A stretch of DNA of 6,430 bases from Bifidobacterium breve (GTDB lineage: Bacteria > Actinomycetota > Actinomycetes > Nanopelagicales > Nanopelagicaceae), in contig CAMBGL010000070.1 in assembly GCA_945866155.1 (NCBI GenBank), forward strand, positions 1-6,430, read 5' to 3'. Below, piece after piece: positions 1-6,128 of this stretch. The translations under genes and the position numbers were made by a program. Position 1 is the first letter of the stretch. Each line of letters starts with the position of its first letter. The notes below the pieces were generated by a model. It was not told the origin of the DNA. It worked only from the letters and a program-made list of their open reading frames with translations, and ran no database searches.

Positions 1-1376
1 ACAAATTCACCACTTGGCATGCGCATTAAAGTTCCTGTTTCGCGTCCATGCAGAACTAAGTCACGGTCAGCGCGCTGCAAGGAGAGACAGAGTCGCTTGG
101 TGATGACGAATGCGATAGGTGGCAATACCAAAATTCCTATTCGACTAAACCACATCATTTGATTGATAGTCAGATTGAATGTCGTTGCAATAATGTCATT
201 ACCACCATTGAGAAGAGCAACGATCGTAAATGTCAGAGCCATTGCACCTAATGCGGTGCGGTTTGGAACATTGCGAGGACGATCCAAAATGTGATGCTCA
301 CGCTTATCACCTGAGATCCATGATTCGATAAATGGATATAAGGCAAGACCTGTAAACATAATTCCAGGAATGATCAATCCGGGAATAAGAATGTTCCAGG
401 AAATCGTGTGGCCGAATGCATGCGTTTCTATCGGGGGAGCCATACGCACTAGACCATCAAGCCAACCCATATACCAGTCCGGTTGAGAGCCGGCAGAAAC
501 TTGTCCAGGTGTATAGGGGCCGTAGAGCCAAACGGGGTTGATGGATGCAACGGCTGATAAGAATGCAGTTACACCGAATACGATGAAGAAGAATCCGCCA
601 GCCTTAGCCATGTAAACAGGAAATAGTGGGTAGCCAACAACATTTTTTTCTGTGCGACCAGGGCCTGGATATTGGGTGTGCTTTTGGTACCAGACCAACA
701 TGAGGTGCACTGTTATGAGTGCTAAGAAAATTCCAGGCAATAACAAAACGTGAACTGTGTAGATACGTGGAATGAATGACTCACCAGGGAATTCGCCACC
801 GAAGGCAAAGAATGAGAGGTAGGAACCCACAATAGGTAGCGCCTGAATAATTGCTTGGGCGATACGTACTCCCGTGCCAGATAAAAGATCATCAGGCAAT
901 GAGTAGCCTAGAAAGCCTTCAACGATTCCAAGTGTGAGAAGTCCTACACCGATAATCCAGTTGAATTCACGTGGCTTGCGAAATGCGCCAGTGAAATAGA
1001 CGCGAAGCAAGTGAACAACGATTGCAACCATAAAGAGAAGTGCAGCCCAGTGGTGAATCTGGCGCATCAAAAGCCCACCGCGAACTTCAAACGAAATATG
1101 AAGTGTTGATGCATATGCAGCAGACATTTCTATTCCATTGAGTGGCTCGTAGCTTCCTTCGTATATAACTTCACGTTGGGATGGATCAAACCAGAATGTA
1201 AGAAAAGTTCCTGAGAGCAACAAGATGATGAAGGAATACAGTGCGATTTCACCTAGCAAGAACGACCAGTGGTCAGGGAAGACTTTATTGAGATTCTTCT
1301 TCATCCATTTTGCGGCGCCAGTGCGCTCATCTACATAATTGGCGACTGTGCCTGCTACTCGTTCACGTGCGGTCAT
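1..1376 (-). CDS. qcrB: Cytochrome bc1 complex cytochrome b subunit (3' end outside window)
   Basis: This is the membrane core of the menaquinol:cytochrome c reductase. It carries haems bL and bH and both quinone sites. Reading from the ATG at 1376 gives 458 open codons running off the left edge, so the C-terminus is missing; actinobacterial QcrB is roughly 540 residues. The first helix spans about 38-63. Haem ligand pairs are visible as H108/H122 (helix B, spacing 14) and H209/H224 (helix D, spacing 15). The Qo motif is PDWY at 299-302, the actinobacterial variant of the PEWY found in mitochondria and proteobacteria. Its ATG overlaps the qcrA stop in an ATGA, and a GGGAGAG ribosome site lies at 1386-1392, so translation is probably coupled to qcrA. 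I followed most of the frame line by line and found no frameshift. Identification is firm. Confidence 0.97.
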   Translation of the reverse strand, partial: MTARERVAGTVANYVDERTGAAKWMKKNLNKVFPDHWSFLLGEIALYSFIILLLSGTFLTFWFDPSQREVIYEGSYEPLNGIEMSAAYASTLHISFEVRGGLLMRQIHHWAALLFMVAIVVHLLRVYFTGAFRKPREFNWIIGVGLLTLGIVEGFLGYSLPDDLLSGTGVRIAQAIIQALPIVGSYLSFFAFGGEFPGESFIPRIYTVHVLLLPGIFLALITVHLMLVWYQKHTQYPGPGRTEKNVVGYPLFPVYMAKAGGFFFIVFGVTAFLSAVASINPVWLYGPYTPGQVSAGSQPDWYMGWLDGLVRMAPPIETHAFGHTISWNILIPGLIIPGIMFTGLALYPFIESWISGDKREHHILDRPRNVPNRTALGAMALTFTIVALLNGGNDIIATTFNLTINQMMWFSRIGILVLPPIAFVITKRLCLSLQRADRDLVLHGRETGTLMRMPSGEF

Positions 1377-2368
1377 TGTGAATTTCTCTCCCAGAAACTA
1401 GGTCCGACAGGTTCATTGAAAGGCGCTTGCGCAACAAGATAACCCTCAGCATCAACCGTTATTGCTAATTGTGGCAGAGGTCGGGCAGATGGGCCAAAGA
1501 TAACTTTTGCTGCCCGGGTAACGTCGAAAGTTGATTGGTGACAAGGGCAGAGAAGGTGCTTGGTCTGCTGTTCATAGAGAGCAACTGCGCACCCCATGTG
1601 CGAACAAATTTTTGAGAATGCGATGATTCCTTCATACGTCATTGCTAGGCGCTCTGGATCTAACTGGAATTCTTCCTGACGAAGGCGAATGAGGAGAACT
1701 GCATCTTTTCCAATATCACTCAGCGCTCGGTGGCCACCCTCTTTGATTGCTGGTAAAACTTGAGCGACGGCGCCAACCTCTAAATCTGATGGCTTTATTG
1801 GGCGATCACCTGGGTCGGTAACCAAACGTGTTCCTGTTTTCCAACTTGTGGTCTCTAATTTTTTTCCAGGAAGTGGACCAAGGTCGCGCAGTAAAAGTAG
1901 CGGTGATAATCCAACTAGACCCAGCGATAAACCTAGTGAGCGTTTGATCAGTGATCGACGACCAAGTGCTGCGGCAGCGGCTCCTTGCTTCGCAGTCTTT
2001 ATAAGTTCGCGACGATCTTCATCCTCTGATCGCATCTCATGTCGCATAGCAATTACTTCTTCATCAGGCATCAGAGTCTTAGCCCAGTGAATTGCGCCTG
2101 CACCTATAAAGAAGAGTGCGAATGCCAGCCCTAATCCTAAGAAAAGTTGCTTTGCATTTGTTGTTCCAAGTATTGGGAAATATATAAATAGATCTTCTGA
2201 GAGAAATGTGTATGAATAAATAAAGAGAAGAGTTCCGAGGGAGGAGAGAGCAAAGAGAATTGCTACTTGTCGCTCTGCTTTTTGTTCTGCCTTTGGATCG
2301 AGATCTGCCTGACGATGAATGTGCGCAGGCACTCCAGGATCTTTGATTACCTCTAGTTCATTAGACAT
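1373..2368 (-). CDS. qcrA: Cytochrome bc1 complex Rieske iron-sulfur subunit
   Basis: This is the 331-residue Rieske subunit that moves electrons from quinol at the Qo site to the cytochrome c subunit. The [2Fe-2S] motifs are CSHMGC (C255, H257, C260) and CPCH (C274, C276, H277). C255, H257, C274 and H277 would bind the cluster, and C260/C276 would form the stabilising disulfide. A GPSARPLPQL proline loop follows at 292-301. Three hydrophobic segments lie at about 34-55, 73-97 and 145-160, the actinobacterial three-helix form rather than the single helix of mitochondria. Just before the third is GRRSLIKRS (136-144), a Tat-like twin-arginine motif. In Streptomyces the third helix of this protein is known to be inserted by Tat. 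The ATG lies 4 bp past the qcrC stop, with a partial ribosome site AAGGCGAG at 2377-2384. Identification is firm. Confidence 0.97.
   Translation of the reverse strand: MSNELEVIKDPGVPAHIHRQADLDPKAEQKAERQVAILFALSSLGTLLFIYSYTFLSEDLFIYFPILGTTNAKQLFLGLGLAFALFFIGAGAIHWAKTLMPDEEVIAMRHEMRSEDEDRRELIKTAKQGAAAAALGRRSLIKRSLGLSLGLVGLSPLLLLRDLGPLPGKKLETTSWKTGTRLVTDPGDRPIKPSDLEVGAVAQVLPAIKEGGHRALSDIGKDAVLLIRLRQEEFQLDPERLAMTYEGIIAFSKICSHMGCAVALYEQQTKHLLCPCHQSTFDVTRAAKVIFGPSARPLPQLAITVDAEGYLVAQAPFNEPVGPSFWERNSQ
1386..1392 (-). promoter_or_regulatory. Ribosome-binding site of qcrB inside the qcrA 3' end
   Basis: On the minus strand this reads GGGAGAG, nine bases before the qcrB ATG, and lies within the qcrA coding sequence. 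Together with the ATGA stop/start overlap it suggests coupled translation that would balance Rieske and cytochrome b synthesis. Confidence 0.55.
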
Positions 2369-2372
2369 GTAT

Positions 2373-3164
2373 TTATCTCGCCTTCATCGCAAGCCAAACA
2401 GCTACTCCGATGAGCAGACCAATTCCAAGAGTCCAAACAAGTAATCCTTCAGTTACAGGGCCGACGCGACCAAGTGATGCTCCACCGAGTGCGGGCTCTG
2501 CTTCAACTGCTTTTACCCACTTGATGATAGAAAGTTTTTCTTCAGGTGTAAGAGTTTTATCGCTAAATACTGGCATCGACTGTGGACCAGTTGTCATCGC
2601 TTCAGAAATGTACTTTGCTTCAACACCCATAAGTGTTGGTGCATATTTTCCTTGAGTTAGCGCTCCACCTTGGGCTGCAAAGTTGTGACACATTGCGCAA
2701 TTGGTGCGGAAAAGTTCGCCACCTTCTGCAGTACTGCCATCGCGTTCGTAATTGAGTGAAGCATCTGTTGGAATTTCAGGTCCGGGGGCAAGAGAGGCAA
2801 CATAGACGGCGAGAGCCGCTACTTCTTTCTCATCATAAACCGGTGGCTTGCGCATAATTTGAACACTCAAATCGGCAACAGGCATTCGCCCAGTACCAAC
2901 TTGAAAATCAACAGATGCTGCGCCAACACCAATGAGTGAGGGAGCAATGGCGCTGCCTTCTAAGTTCAAACCATGACAAGAGGAGCACCCTTTGAGAAAA
3001 ATTTCACGTCCTTCTTCAATTGCAGTCGAACGCGAAAACTCACTCTGTTCAGGGGTAGTAGTCGCACTTGCAACAGAGAACGTTGTACCGATTGCAAAAA
3101 GAGCGAAGAGTAAAAGTAATGGTCCAGCCGATTTGTGTCTGCGATGTCTAGAAAGATATTTCAC
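2373..3164 (-). CDS. qcrC: Cytochrome bc1 complex di-haem cytochrome c subunit
   Basis: This 263-residue membrane-anchored c-type cytochrome has two haem-binding motifs, CSSCH (60-64) and CAMCH (156-160). The likely axial methionines are M94 in TGRMPVAD and M197 in PQSMPVF. This duplicated cytochrome c replaces the usual cytochrome c1 plus soluble cytochrome c in Actinobacteria, passing electrons directly to the aa3 oxidase in a supercomplex. A basic N-terminus followed by a hydrophobic stretch at about 15-34 looks like a signal sequence or anchor. A C-terminal helix at about 241-260 anchors the protein, leaving both haem domains outside the cytoplasmic membrane. The start is GTG (3162-3164), supported by a strong GAGGGG ribosome site at 3171-3176 with a 6-base spacer. 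It begins 15 bp after the ctaE stop. Identification is firm. Confidence 0.97.
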   Translation of the reverse strand: MKYLSRHRRHKSAGPLLLLFALFAIGTTFSVASATTTPEQSEFSRSTAIEEGREIFLKGCSSCHGLNLEGSAIAPSLIGVGAASVDFQVGTGRMPVADLSVQIMRKPPVYDEKEVAALAVYVASLAPGPEIPTDASLNYERDGSTAEGGELFRTNCAMCHNFAAQGGALTQGKYAPTLMGVEAKYISEAMTTGPQSMPVFSDKTLTPEEKLSIIKWVKAVEAEPALGGASLGRVGPVTEGLLVWTLGIGLLIGVAVWLAMKAR

Positions 3165-3170
3165 GATGCG

Positions 3171-3176
3171 CCCCTC
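3171..3176 (-). promoter_or_regulatory. Ribosome-binding site fixing the qcrC GTG start
   Basis: On the minus strand this reads GAGGGG, six bases before the GTG at 3164. No in-frame ATG lies near it, so this site is the main reason to accept the non-ATG start of qcrC. It sits in the 15-bp gap after the ctaE stop codon. Confidence 0.7.
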
Positions 3177-3179
3177 GGA

Positions 3180-3809
3180 TCACTTAATCAGGTAGATCGC
3201 AGCAAAGAGCGCGATCCACACAACATCGACGAAGTGCCAGTAATAAGAAACAACAATTGCGGTAGTTGCTTGCTGATGTGTAAATCTACGCGCTTTAGCA
3301 ACACGAATCATTACGATCAAAAATGCGATGAGACCACCTGTTACGTGAAGTCCATGAAAACCTGTGGCAATATAAAAGACGGAGCCATAAGCATTCGATG
3401 AAAGAGTCAAGCTTTCACTTACTAGAACTGCATACTCATAAATCTGGCCAGCGATAAAGAATGCCCCCATAAGAAATGTCAGCGAGAACCATTCGCGCAT
3501 TCCCCATTTGTTGATCTGCATCAAAGTGCCGGTGCGCTTATTTTGAAAACGCTCTGCTGCGAAAACTCCAAATTGGCAAGTAACAGAAGAAAGAACGAGA
3601 ACCGTTGTGTTGAGCGCTGCAAATGGAATATTCAATAGTTCCGTTGACTCCAGCCAGATTTGTGGCCCTTGCACTGCGCGAATCGTAAAGTAAATTGCAA
3701 AGAGACCAGCGAAAAACATGAGTTCACTGGAGAGCCAAACTATCGTTCCAACAGCCACCGCATTAGGGCGAGTGATTTTGTGATGGTCTGGCGCTATGGT
3801 CGATGACAT
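3180..3809 (-). CDS. ctaE: Cytochrome c oxidase (aa3) subunit III
   Basis: This is subunit III of the haem-copper aa3 oxidase, an integral membrane protein that stabilises the catalytic core. From the ATG at 3809 it is 209 residues, with five hydrophobic segments (about 20-43, 64-86, 106-130, 145-170, 184-207), the short five-helix form. Family motifs are WLSSELMFFAGLF (25-37, including the conserved Glu E29), GQIYEY (121-126), FHGLHV (151-156) and YWHFVDVVWIALF near the C-terminus. An in-frame GTG at 3836 would add nine residues. I prefer the ATG because the family similarity begins at about RPNAVAVGTI and a possible -10 element lies between the two starts, but the choice is not settled. It is the first gene of the operon leading into qcrCAB; as recalled, the same order occurs in mycobacteria and Streptomyces. 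Confidence 0.96.
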   Translation of the reverse strand: MSSTIAPDHHKITRPNAVAVGTIVWLSSELMFFAGLFAIYFTIRAVQGPQIWLESTELLNIPFAALNTTVLVLSSVTCQFGVFAAERFQNKRTGTLMQINKWGMREWFSLTFLMGAFFIAGQIYEYAVLVSESLTLSSNAYGSVFYIATGFHGLHVTGGLIAFLIVMIRVAKARRFTHQQATTAIVVSYYWHFVDVVWIALFAAIYLIK

Positions 3810-3815
3810 GCGCCT

Positions 3816-3821
3816 ATTATT
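3816..3821 (-). promoter_or_regulatory. Possible -10 element for ctaE
   Basis: On the minus strand this reads AATAAT, six bases before the ATG at 3809. It keeps the two most important -10 bases (A at the second position, T at the sixth) but lacks the first T, and I see no convincing -35. If used, ctaE would have a leaderless mRNA and the upstream GTG at 3836 could not be its start. Confidence 0.3.
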
Positions 3822-3860
3822 CCCGAAAAGGCGCACGGAGTCTTCTCACAGATACCAAAA

Positions 3861-3876
3861 GCGAAGGGTAATTCGC
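3861..3876. repeat. Inverted repeat GCGAA-N6-TTCGC
   Basis: Perfect 5-base arms at 3861-3865 and 3872-3876 flank the 6-base spacer GGGTAA. It sits in the middle of the divergent promoter region, centred 25 bp from the CRP-like dyad. It may be an operator or a small hairpin in the ctaE leader, but short arms like these also arise by chance. Confidence 0.3.
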
Positions 3877-3885
3877 AGTTCTGCA

Positions 3886-3901
3886 GGTGAAACAGGTCAC
3901 T
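3886..3901. promoter_or_regulatory. CRP/GlxR-like binding site candidate
   Basis: The core is GTGA (3887-3890), six bases AACAGG, then TCAC (3897-3900). This matches the TGTGA-N6-TCACA consensus of the CRP/FNR family, including actinobacterial GlxR and Crp, at 8 of 10 core positions; only the outermost base on each side differs. It is centred about 52 bp before the receiver gene start and about 84 bp before the ctaE ATG. cAMP-responsive regulators control respiratory genes in other Actinobacteria, so the position makes sense, but binding is inferred. Confidence 0.35.
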
Positions 3902-3933
3902 CATCATTGCGCTCTCTTTTGCACTTTCAAGAA

Positions 3934-3939
3934 TAGACT
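3934..3939 (+). promoter_or_regulatory. -10 element, probable leaderless promoter of the receiver-trpD unit
   Basis: TAGACT fits the actinobacterial TANNNT pattern and is followed by exactly six bases and then the ATG at 3946, so transcription would begin at the A of the start codon. No ribosome-binding site precedes that ATG, which agrees with a leaderless mRNA. No clear -35 was found at 16-18 bp. Confidence 0.5.
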
Positions 3940-3945
3940 TATCGC

Positions 3946-4377
3946 ATGTCTATGAGTGCTAGCGCCACATTGAGAATACTCGTCTATTCAGATGATTCCT
4001 CTGTTCGCGCCGCTATTGCTGGGGCATTAGGTACTCGATTAGCTGCTGATTTGCCTAGCCATGTAATTATTGAATTTGCCACAGGCAAAGCGCTTCGACT
4101 TTTCACTGATCGCAAGGGGGCAACTGCGAATAATCAGGTAGATCTTTTCATCCTCGATGGCGAAGCCGTTCCTGAAGGTGGAATGGGAATTGCCCGCCAA
4201 CTCAAAGATGAAATTTTTGAATGCCCACCGGTTCTAGTCATCACAGGTCGCAAAGAAGATGCATGGCTAGCTGCGTGGTCGATGGCTGAAGCATCAGTGA
4301 TGCATCCAATCGATCCATTTACTCTTGCCCATACAGCAGCGAATTTGCTGCGCGGTGCAAGCCTGACATCTGCGTAA
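3946..4377 (+). CDS. Stand-alone receiver-like (CheY-fold) protein with altered switch residue
   Basis: This is a 143-residue protein with the outline of a response-regulator receiver domain and no output domain. Strand 1 (LRILVYSDD) ends in the acidic pair D16/D17. Strand 3 (VDLFILDG) presents D71 as the likely phosphorylation site. Strand 4 (PPVLVITG) ends at T100, the usual Ser/Thr switch position. Strand 5 (ASVMHPID) has H120 before the conserved Pro, where true receivers have Lys. The acidic pocket is therefore present but the lysine is lost, so it may be an atypical or phosphorylation-independent receiver. No kinase gene is in the window. Translation could start at Met1 or Met3 (3952); Met1 is favoured because a -10 element sits six bases before it. 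It lies 11 bp upstream of trpD and is probably co-transcribed with it. The fold call is fairly secure; the role is unknown. Confidence 0.75.
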   Translation: MSMSASATLRILVYSDDSSVRAAIAGALGTRLAADLPSHVIIEFATGKALRLFTDRKGATANNQVDLFILDGEAVPEGGMGIARQLKDEIFECPPVLVITGRKEDAWLAAWSMAEASVMHPIDPFTLAHTAANLLRGASLTSA

Positions 4378-4388
4378 GTTCAATTGAG

Positions 4389-5423
4389 ATGAGCTGGCGC
4401 ACTCATATTGATCGCCTCAAAAGTGGACTCGATTTAGAAGTTGGCGATATTTCTTGGTGTATGAATGAAATTCTTGAAGATCGCGCCGATATGGAAACAA
4501 CTAAAGAGTTCTTACTTTCTCTAAAAGCTAAAGGTGAAACAGCTGAAGAAGTTGGTGCTCTAGTTGCACAGATGTATCAACATTGTGCGCCGATATCAAT
4601 CAACAAAAGGGCAGTAGATACAGTTGGCACTGGTGGCGACGGCGCACACACGATAAATATTTCAACAACAGCAGCAATAATCGCTGCCGCAGCTGGTGCG
4701 AAAGTTCTCAAACATGGAAATCGCGCAGCCTCTTCTAAATCAGGTTCGGCCGACCTTCTAGAAGCACTCGGTATAACAATTGGCCTTGATGGCAAAGGTG
4801 TAGAGCAGACTTTTTCAGAGCTCGGAATCGGATTTTGTTTTGCACCAAAATTTCATCCGGCAATGCGCTTTGCAGCCCCTGCTCGCAAAGAGTTAGGAGT
4901 GCCTACGGTATTCAATATTTTGGGACCACTTGCGAATCCAGCTCGCCCACAAGCAGCAGCCATTGGTGTTGCAAATGATCGAATGCATTTAGTAATGGCC
5001 CAAGTTTTAGCTGATCGAGGAGTCGATGGCTTTGTATTTCGCGGAGATGATGGTTTAGATGAAATAACACTTGCTACAACTACCTCAGTTCTAACGATTG
5101 GAAATGGAACTATTTCAAGTGATCTATTGGACCCTTTAGATTTCGGAATTGAACGCGCTCCAATATCGGCCCTAGTTGGTGGAGATAGCGCTGAGAATGC
5201 ACGAATCACCAATGCGATATTTGCGGGGGAGCGCGGGCCTCATCGCGATGCAGTGGTTCTCAACGCCGCCGCTGCTATTGCTGCGTACGCTGGAAAGTTC
5301 GAACTCTCTTTACATGAGCGCATGAAATCTGGAATTGAGCAAGCGGTAGTTGCTATTGATAGCGGAGCTGCGGCCAGATTAGTGAAGCAATGGGGCGAAC
5401 TCAGCAAGAATATTTCAGCCTAA
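4389..5423 (+). CDS. trpD: Anthranilate phosphoribosyltransferase
   Basis: This enzyme joins anthranilate to phosphoribosyl pyrophosphate (PRPP), the second step committed to tryptophan synthesis, in the cytoplasm. The 344 residues match the family's usual length. A short helical N-terminal domain is followed by the PRPP-binding DTVGTGGDGAHTINIST (77-93), then KHGNRAASSKSGSADLLEALG (108-128), the anthranilate-site HPAMRFAAPARKELG (156-170, including H156 and R166), FNILGPLANPA (175-185), and D224/E225 in DGLDEI, which bind Mg2+. All expected catalytic positions appear present. No convincing ribosome site precedes the ATG, and the gap to the receiver gene is 11 bp, so coupled translation is likely. 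No other trp genes are nearby. In M. tuberculosis trpD likewise sits beside ctaE, so this is a conserved position rather than a recent move. Its stop overlaps the convergent exonuclease stop. Confidence 0.96.
   Translation: MSWRTHIDRLKSGLDLEVGDISWCMNEILEDRADMETTKEFLLSLKAKGETAEEVGALVAQMYQHCAPISINKRAVDTVGTGGDGAHTINISTTAAIIAAAAGAKVLKHGNRAASSKSGSADLLEALGITIGLDGKGVEQTFSELGIGFCFAPKFHPAMRFAAPARKELGVPTVFNILGPLANPARPQAAAIGVANDRMHLVMAQVLADRGVDGFVFRGDDGLDEITLATTTSVLTIGNGTISSDLLDPLDFGIERAPISALVGGDSAENARITNAIFAGERGPHRDAVVLNAAAAIAAYAGKFELSLHERMKSGIEQAVVAIDSGAAARLVKQWGELSKNISA
5420..5423. other. Overlapping convergent stop codons of trpD and the exonuclease
   Basis: The four bases CTAA contain the trpD stop TAA (5421-5423, plus) and the exonuclease stop TAG (5420-5422, minus). 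There is no intergenic space, so any terminator must lie inside the opposing gene. I saw no GC-rich hairpin followed by a T-run nearby. Confidence 0.9.
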
Positions 5424-6079
5424 AACTCTTTCGGTATTTTTTCGCGTAAGCGCTTCTTCTTATCTGCAAGAAATGTGAAGAGCTTCTCAACAGTATCTAC
5501 ATCGAAAGAACCAAGTCTTTCAAAGAGTCCGTGTAGGACCGCAACTGTGGATTGGGCATCATCGAGTGCGCGGTGCGTTGGTTGTATAGGCGTATCAAAA
5601 AATTGAGCAAGAGTCGCAAGTTTGCAGTCGGGGACTTCATCGCGAGTAAGTAAATGGCGTGCAAGTTTTACAGTGTCTAACACTTGATATTTTGGCCATG
5701 CATATTCGTGCATGGCTGAAGCAGCCTTGAGAAAACCTAAGTCGAAAGGCGCATTGTGCGCCACTAGGACGCACTCATCTGCATCGCCTAAAAATTCCAA
5801 AAGTGTGGGTAATACCTTTTCGATAGGTGGGGCATGCATGACCATTTCATCAGTGATGCCCGTCAGCGCAGTTATGTATGACGGAATAGATTCCCCAGGA
5901 TTGATGAAACTCTCGAAAATTCCAATGACTTCACCGCCACGTACTTTCACGGCTCCAATTTCTGTAATTCCTGCGCCTACATGTGGAGATGCGCCAGTAG
6001 TTTCCAGATCTAGGACGACAAAAGTAGTTGTGCTCAAGTGCGCAACTATCTTGTTATTCGGATTTCGCGCAACATTCAT
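5420..6079 (-). CDS. DEDDh 3'-5' exonuclease, DNA polymerase III epsilon-like
   Basis: This is a cytoplasmic exonuclease of the DnaQ fold, likely removing nucleotides from 3' ends in proofreading or repair. From the ATG at 6079 it is 219 residues. The catalytic set is complete: D24 and E26 in VVLDLETTG, D113 in AHNAPFDLGFL, and H169/D174 in the H-x4-D motif THRALDD. The C-terminal tail is basic (KKKRLREK). An in-frame ATG at 6136 would add 19 residues, but they look unlike the family, the start would overlap the divergent hydrolase ATG, and a -10-like TATCAT (6088-6093) would fall inside the gene; I therefore prefer 6079. As I recall, the mycobacterial neighbour of trpD (Rv2191) carries such a domain fused to a UvrC-like half; here only the exonuclease is present. 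It could be the replicative epsilon subunit or an accessory exonuclease, so no symbol is given. Confidence 0.9.
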   Translation of the reverse strand: MNVARNPNNKIVAHLSTTTFVVLDLETTGASPHVGAGITEIGAVKVRGGEVIGIFESFINPGESIPSYITALTGITDEMVMHAPPIEKVLPTLLEFLGDADECVLVAHNAPFDLGFLKAASAMHEYAWPKYQVLDTVKLARHLLTRDEVPDCKLATLAQFFDTPIQPTHRALDDAQSTVAVLHGLFERLGSFDVDTVEKLFTFLADKKKRLREKIPKEF

Positions 6080-6087
6080 ATTCGCTG

Positions 6088-6093
6088 ATGATA
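6088..6093 (-). promoter_or_regulatory. Possible -10 element for the exonuclease gene
   Basis: On the minus strand this reads TATCAT, a TANNNT match eight bases before the ATG at 6079. The resulting mRNA would have a leader of only one or two bases. A loose TTGCGC at 6113-6118 is the nearest -35-like hexamer (spacer 19), so the upstream half is weak. Confidence 0.4.
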
Positions 6094-6098
6094 GGTGA

Positions 6099-6128
6099 TT
6101 GAACTGACAATGGCGCAAGGCGTACCTT
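6099..6128 (+). promoter_or_regulatory. Promoter of the alpha/beta hydrolase gene, probably leaderless
   Basis: A -35-like TTGAAC (6099-6104) is followed by an 18-base spacer and a -10 TACCTT (6123-6128), which fits TANNNT. Six bases then lead to the ATG at 6135, the spacing expected if transcription starts at the A of the start codon. No ribosome-binding site precedes the ATG. It overlaps the region serving the divergent exonuclease gene. Confidence 0.55.

Larger units (their letters stand above)
3810..3945. promoter_or_regulatory. Divergent control region between ctaE-qcrCAB and the receiver-trpD pair
   Basis: This 136-bp gap separates two divergent transcription units and must hold both promoters. 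It contains an inverted repeat GCGAA-N6-TTCGC (3861-3876), a CRP/GlxR-like dyad GTGA-N6-TCAC (3887-3900), a good -10 element for the plus-strand unit (3934-3939) and a weaker one for ctaE (3816-3821). No coding sequence or RNA gene was recognised in it. Confidence 0.75.

Noticed and set aside
1848..2090. Open frame of 80 codons on the plus strand opposite qcrA
   Set aside because: It lies wholly within the firmly identified Rieske gene, is Ser/Arg rich as expected from antisense translation, and shows no recognisable motif.
2410..2655. Plus-strand open frame opposite the 3' part of qcrC
   Set aside because: It is contained in the di-haem cytochrome gene; the composition is that of a shadow frame.
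2992..3401. Two overlapping plus-strand open frames spanning the qcrC 5' end and ctaE 3' end
   Set aside because: Both are antisense to conserved genes and to the qcrC ribosome site, with no family signature.
4577..5212. Two minus-strand open frames opposite trpD
   Set aside because: They are antisense to an intact, motif-rich trpD and have no plausible start signals.
5712..6098. Plus-strand open frame of 128 codons opposite the exonuclease gene
   Set aside because: It covers the catalytic part of the exonuclease in antisense, has no motif, and runs into the divergent promoter region.
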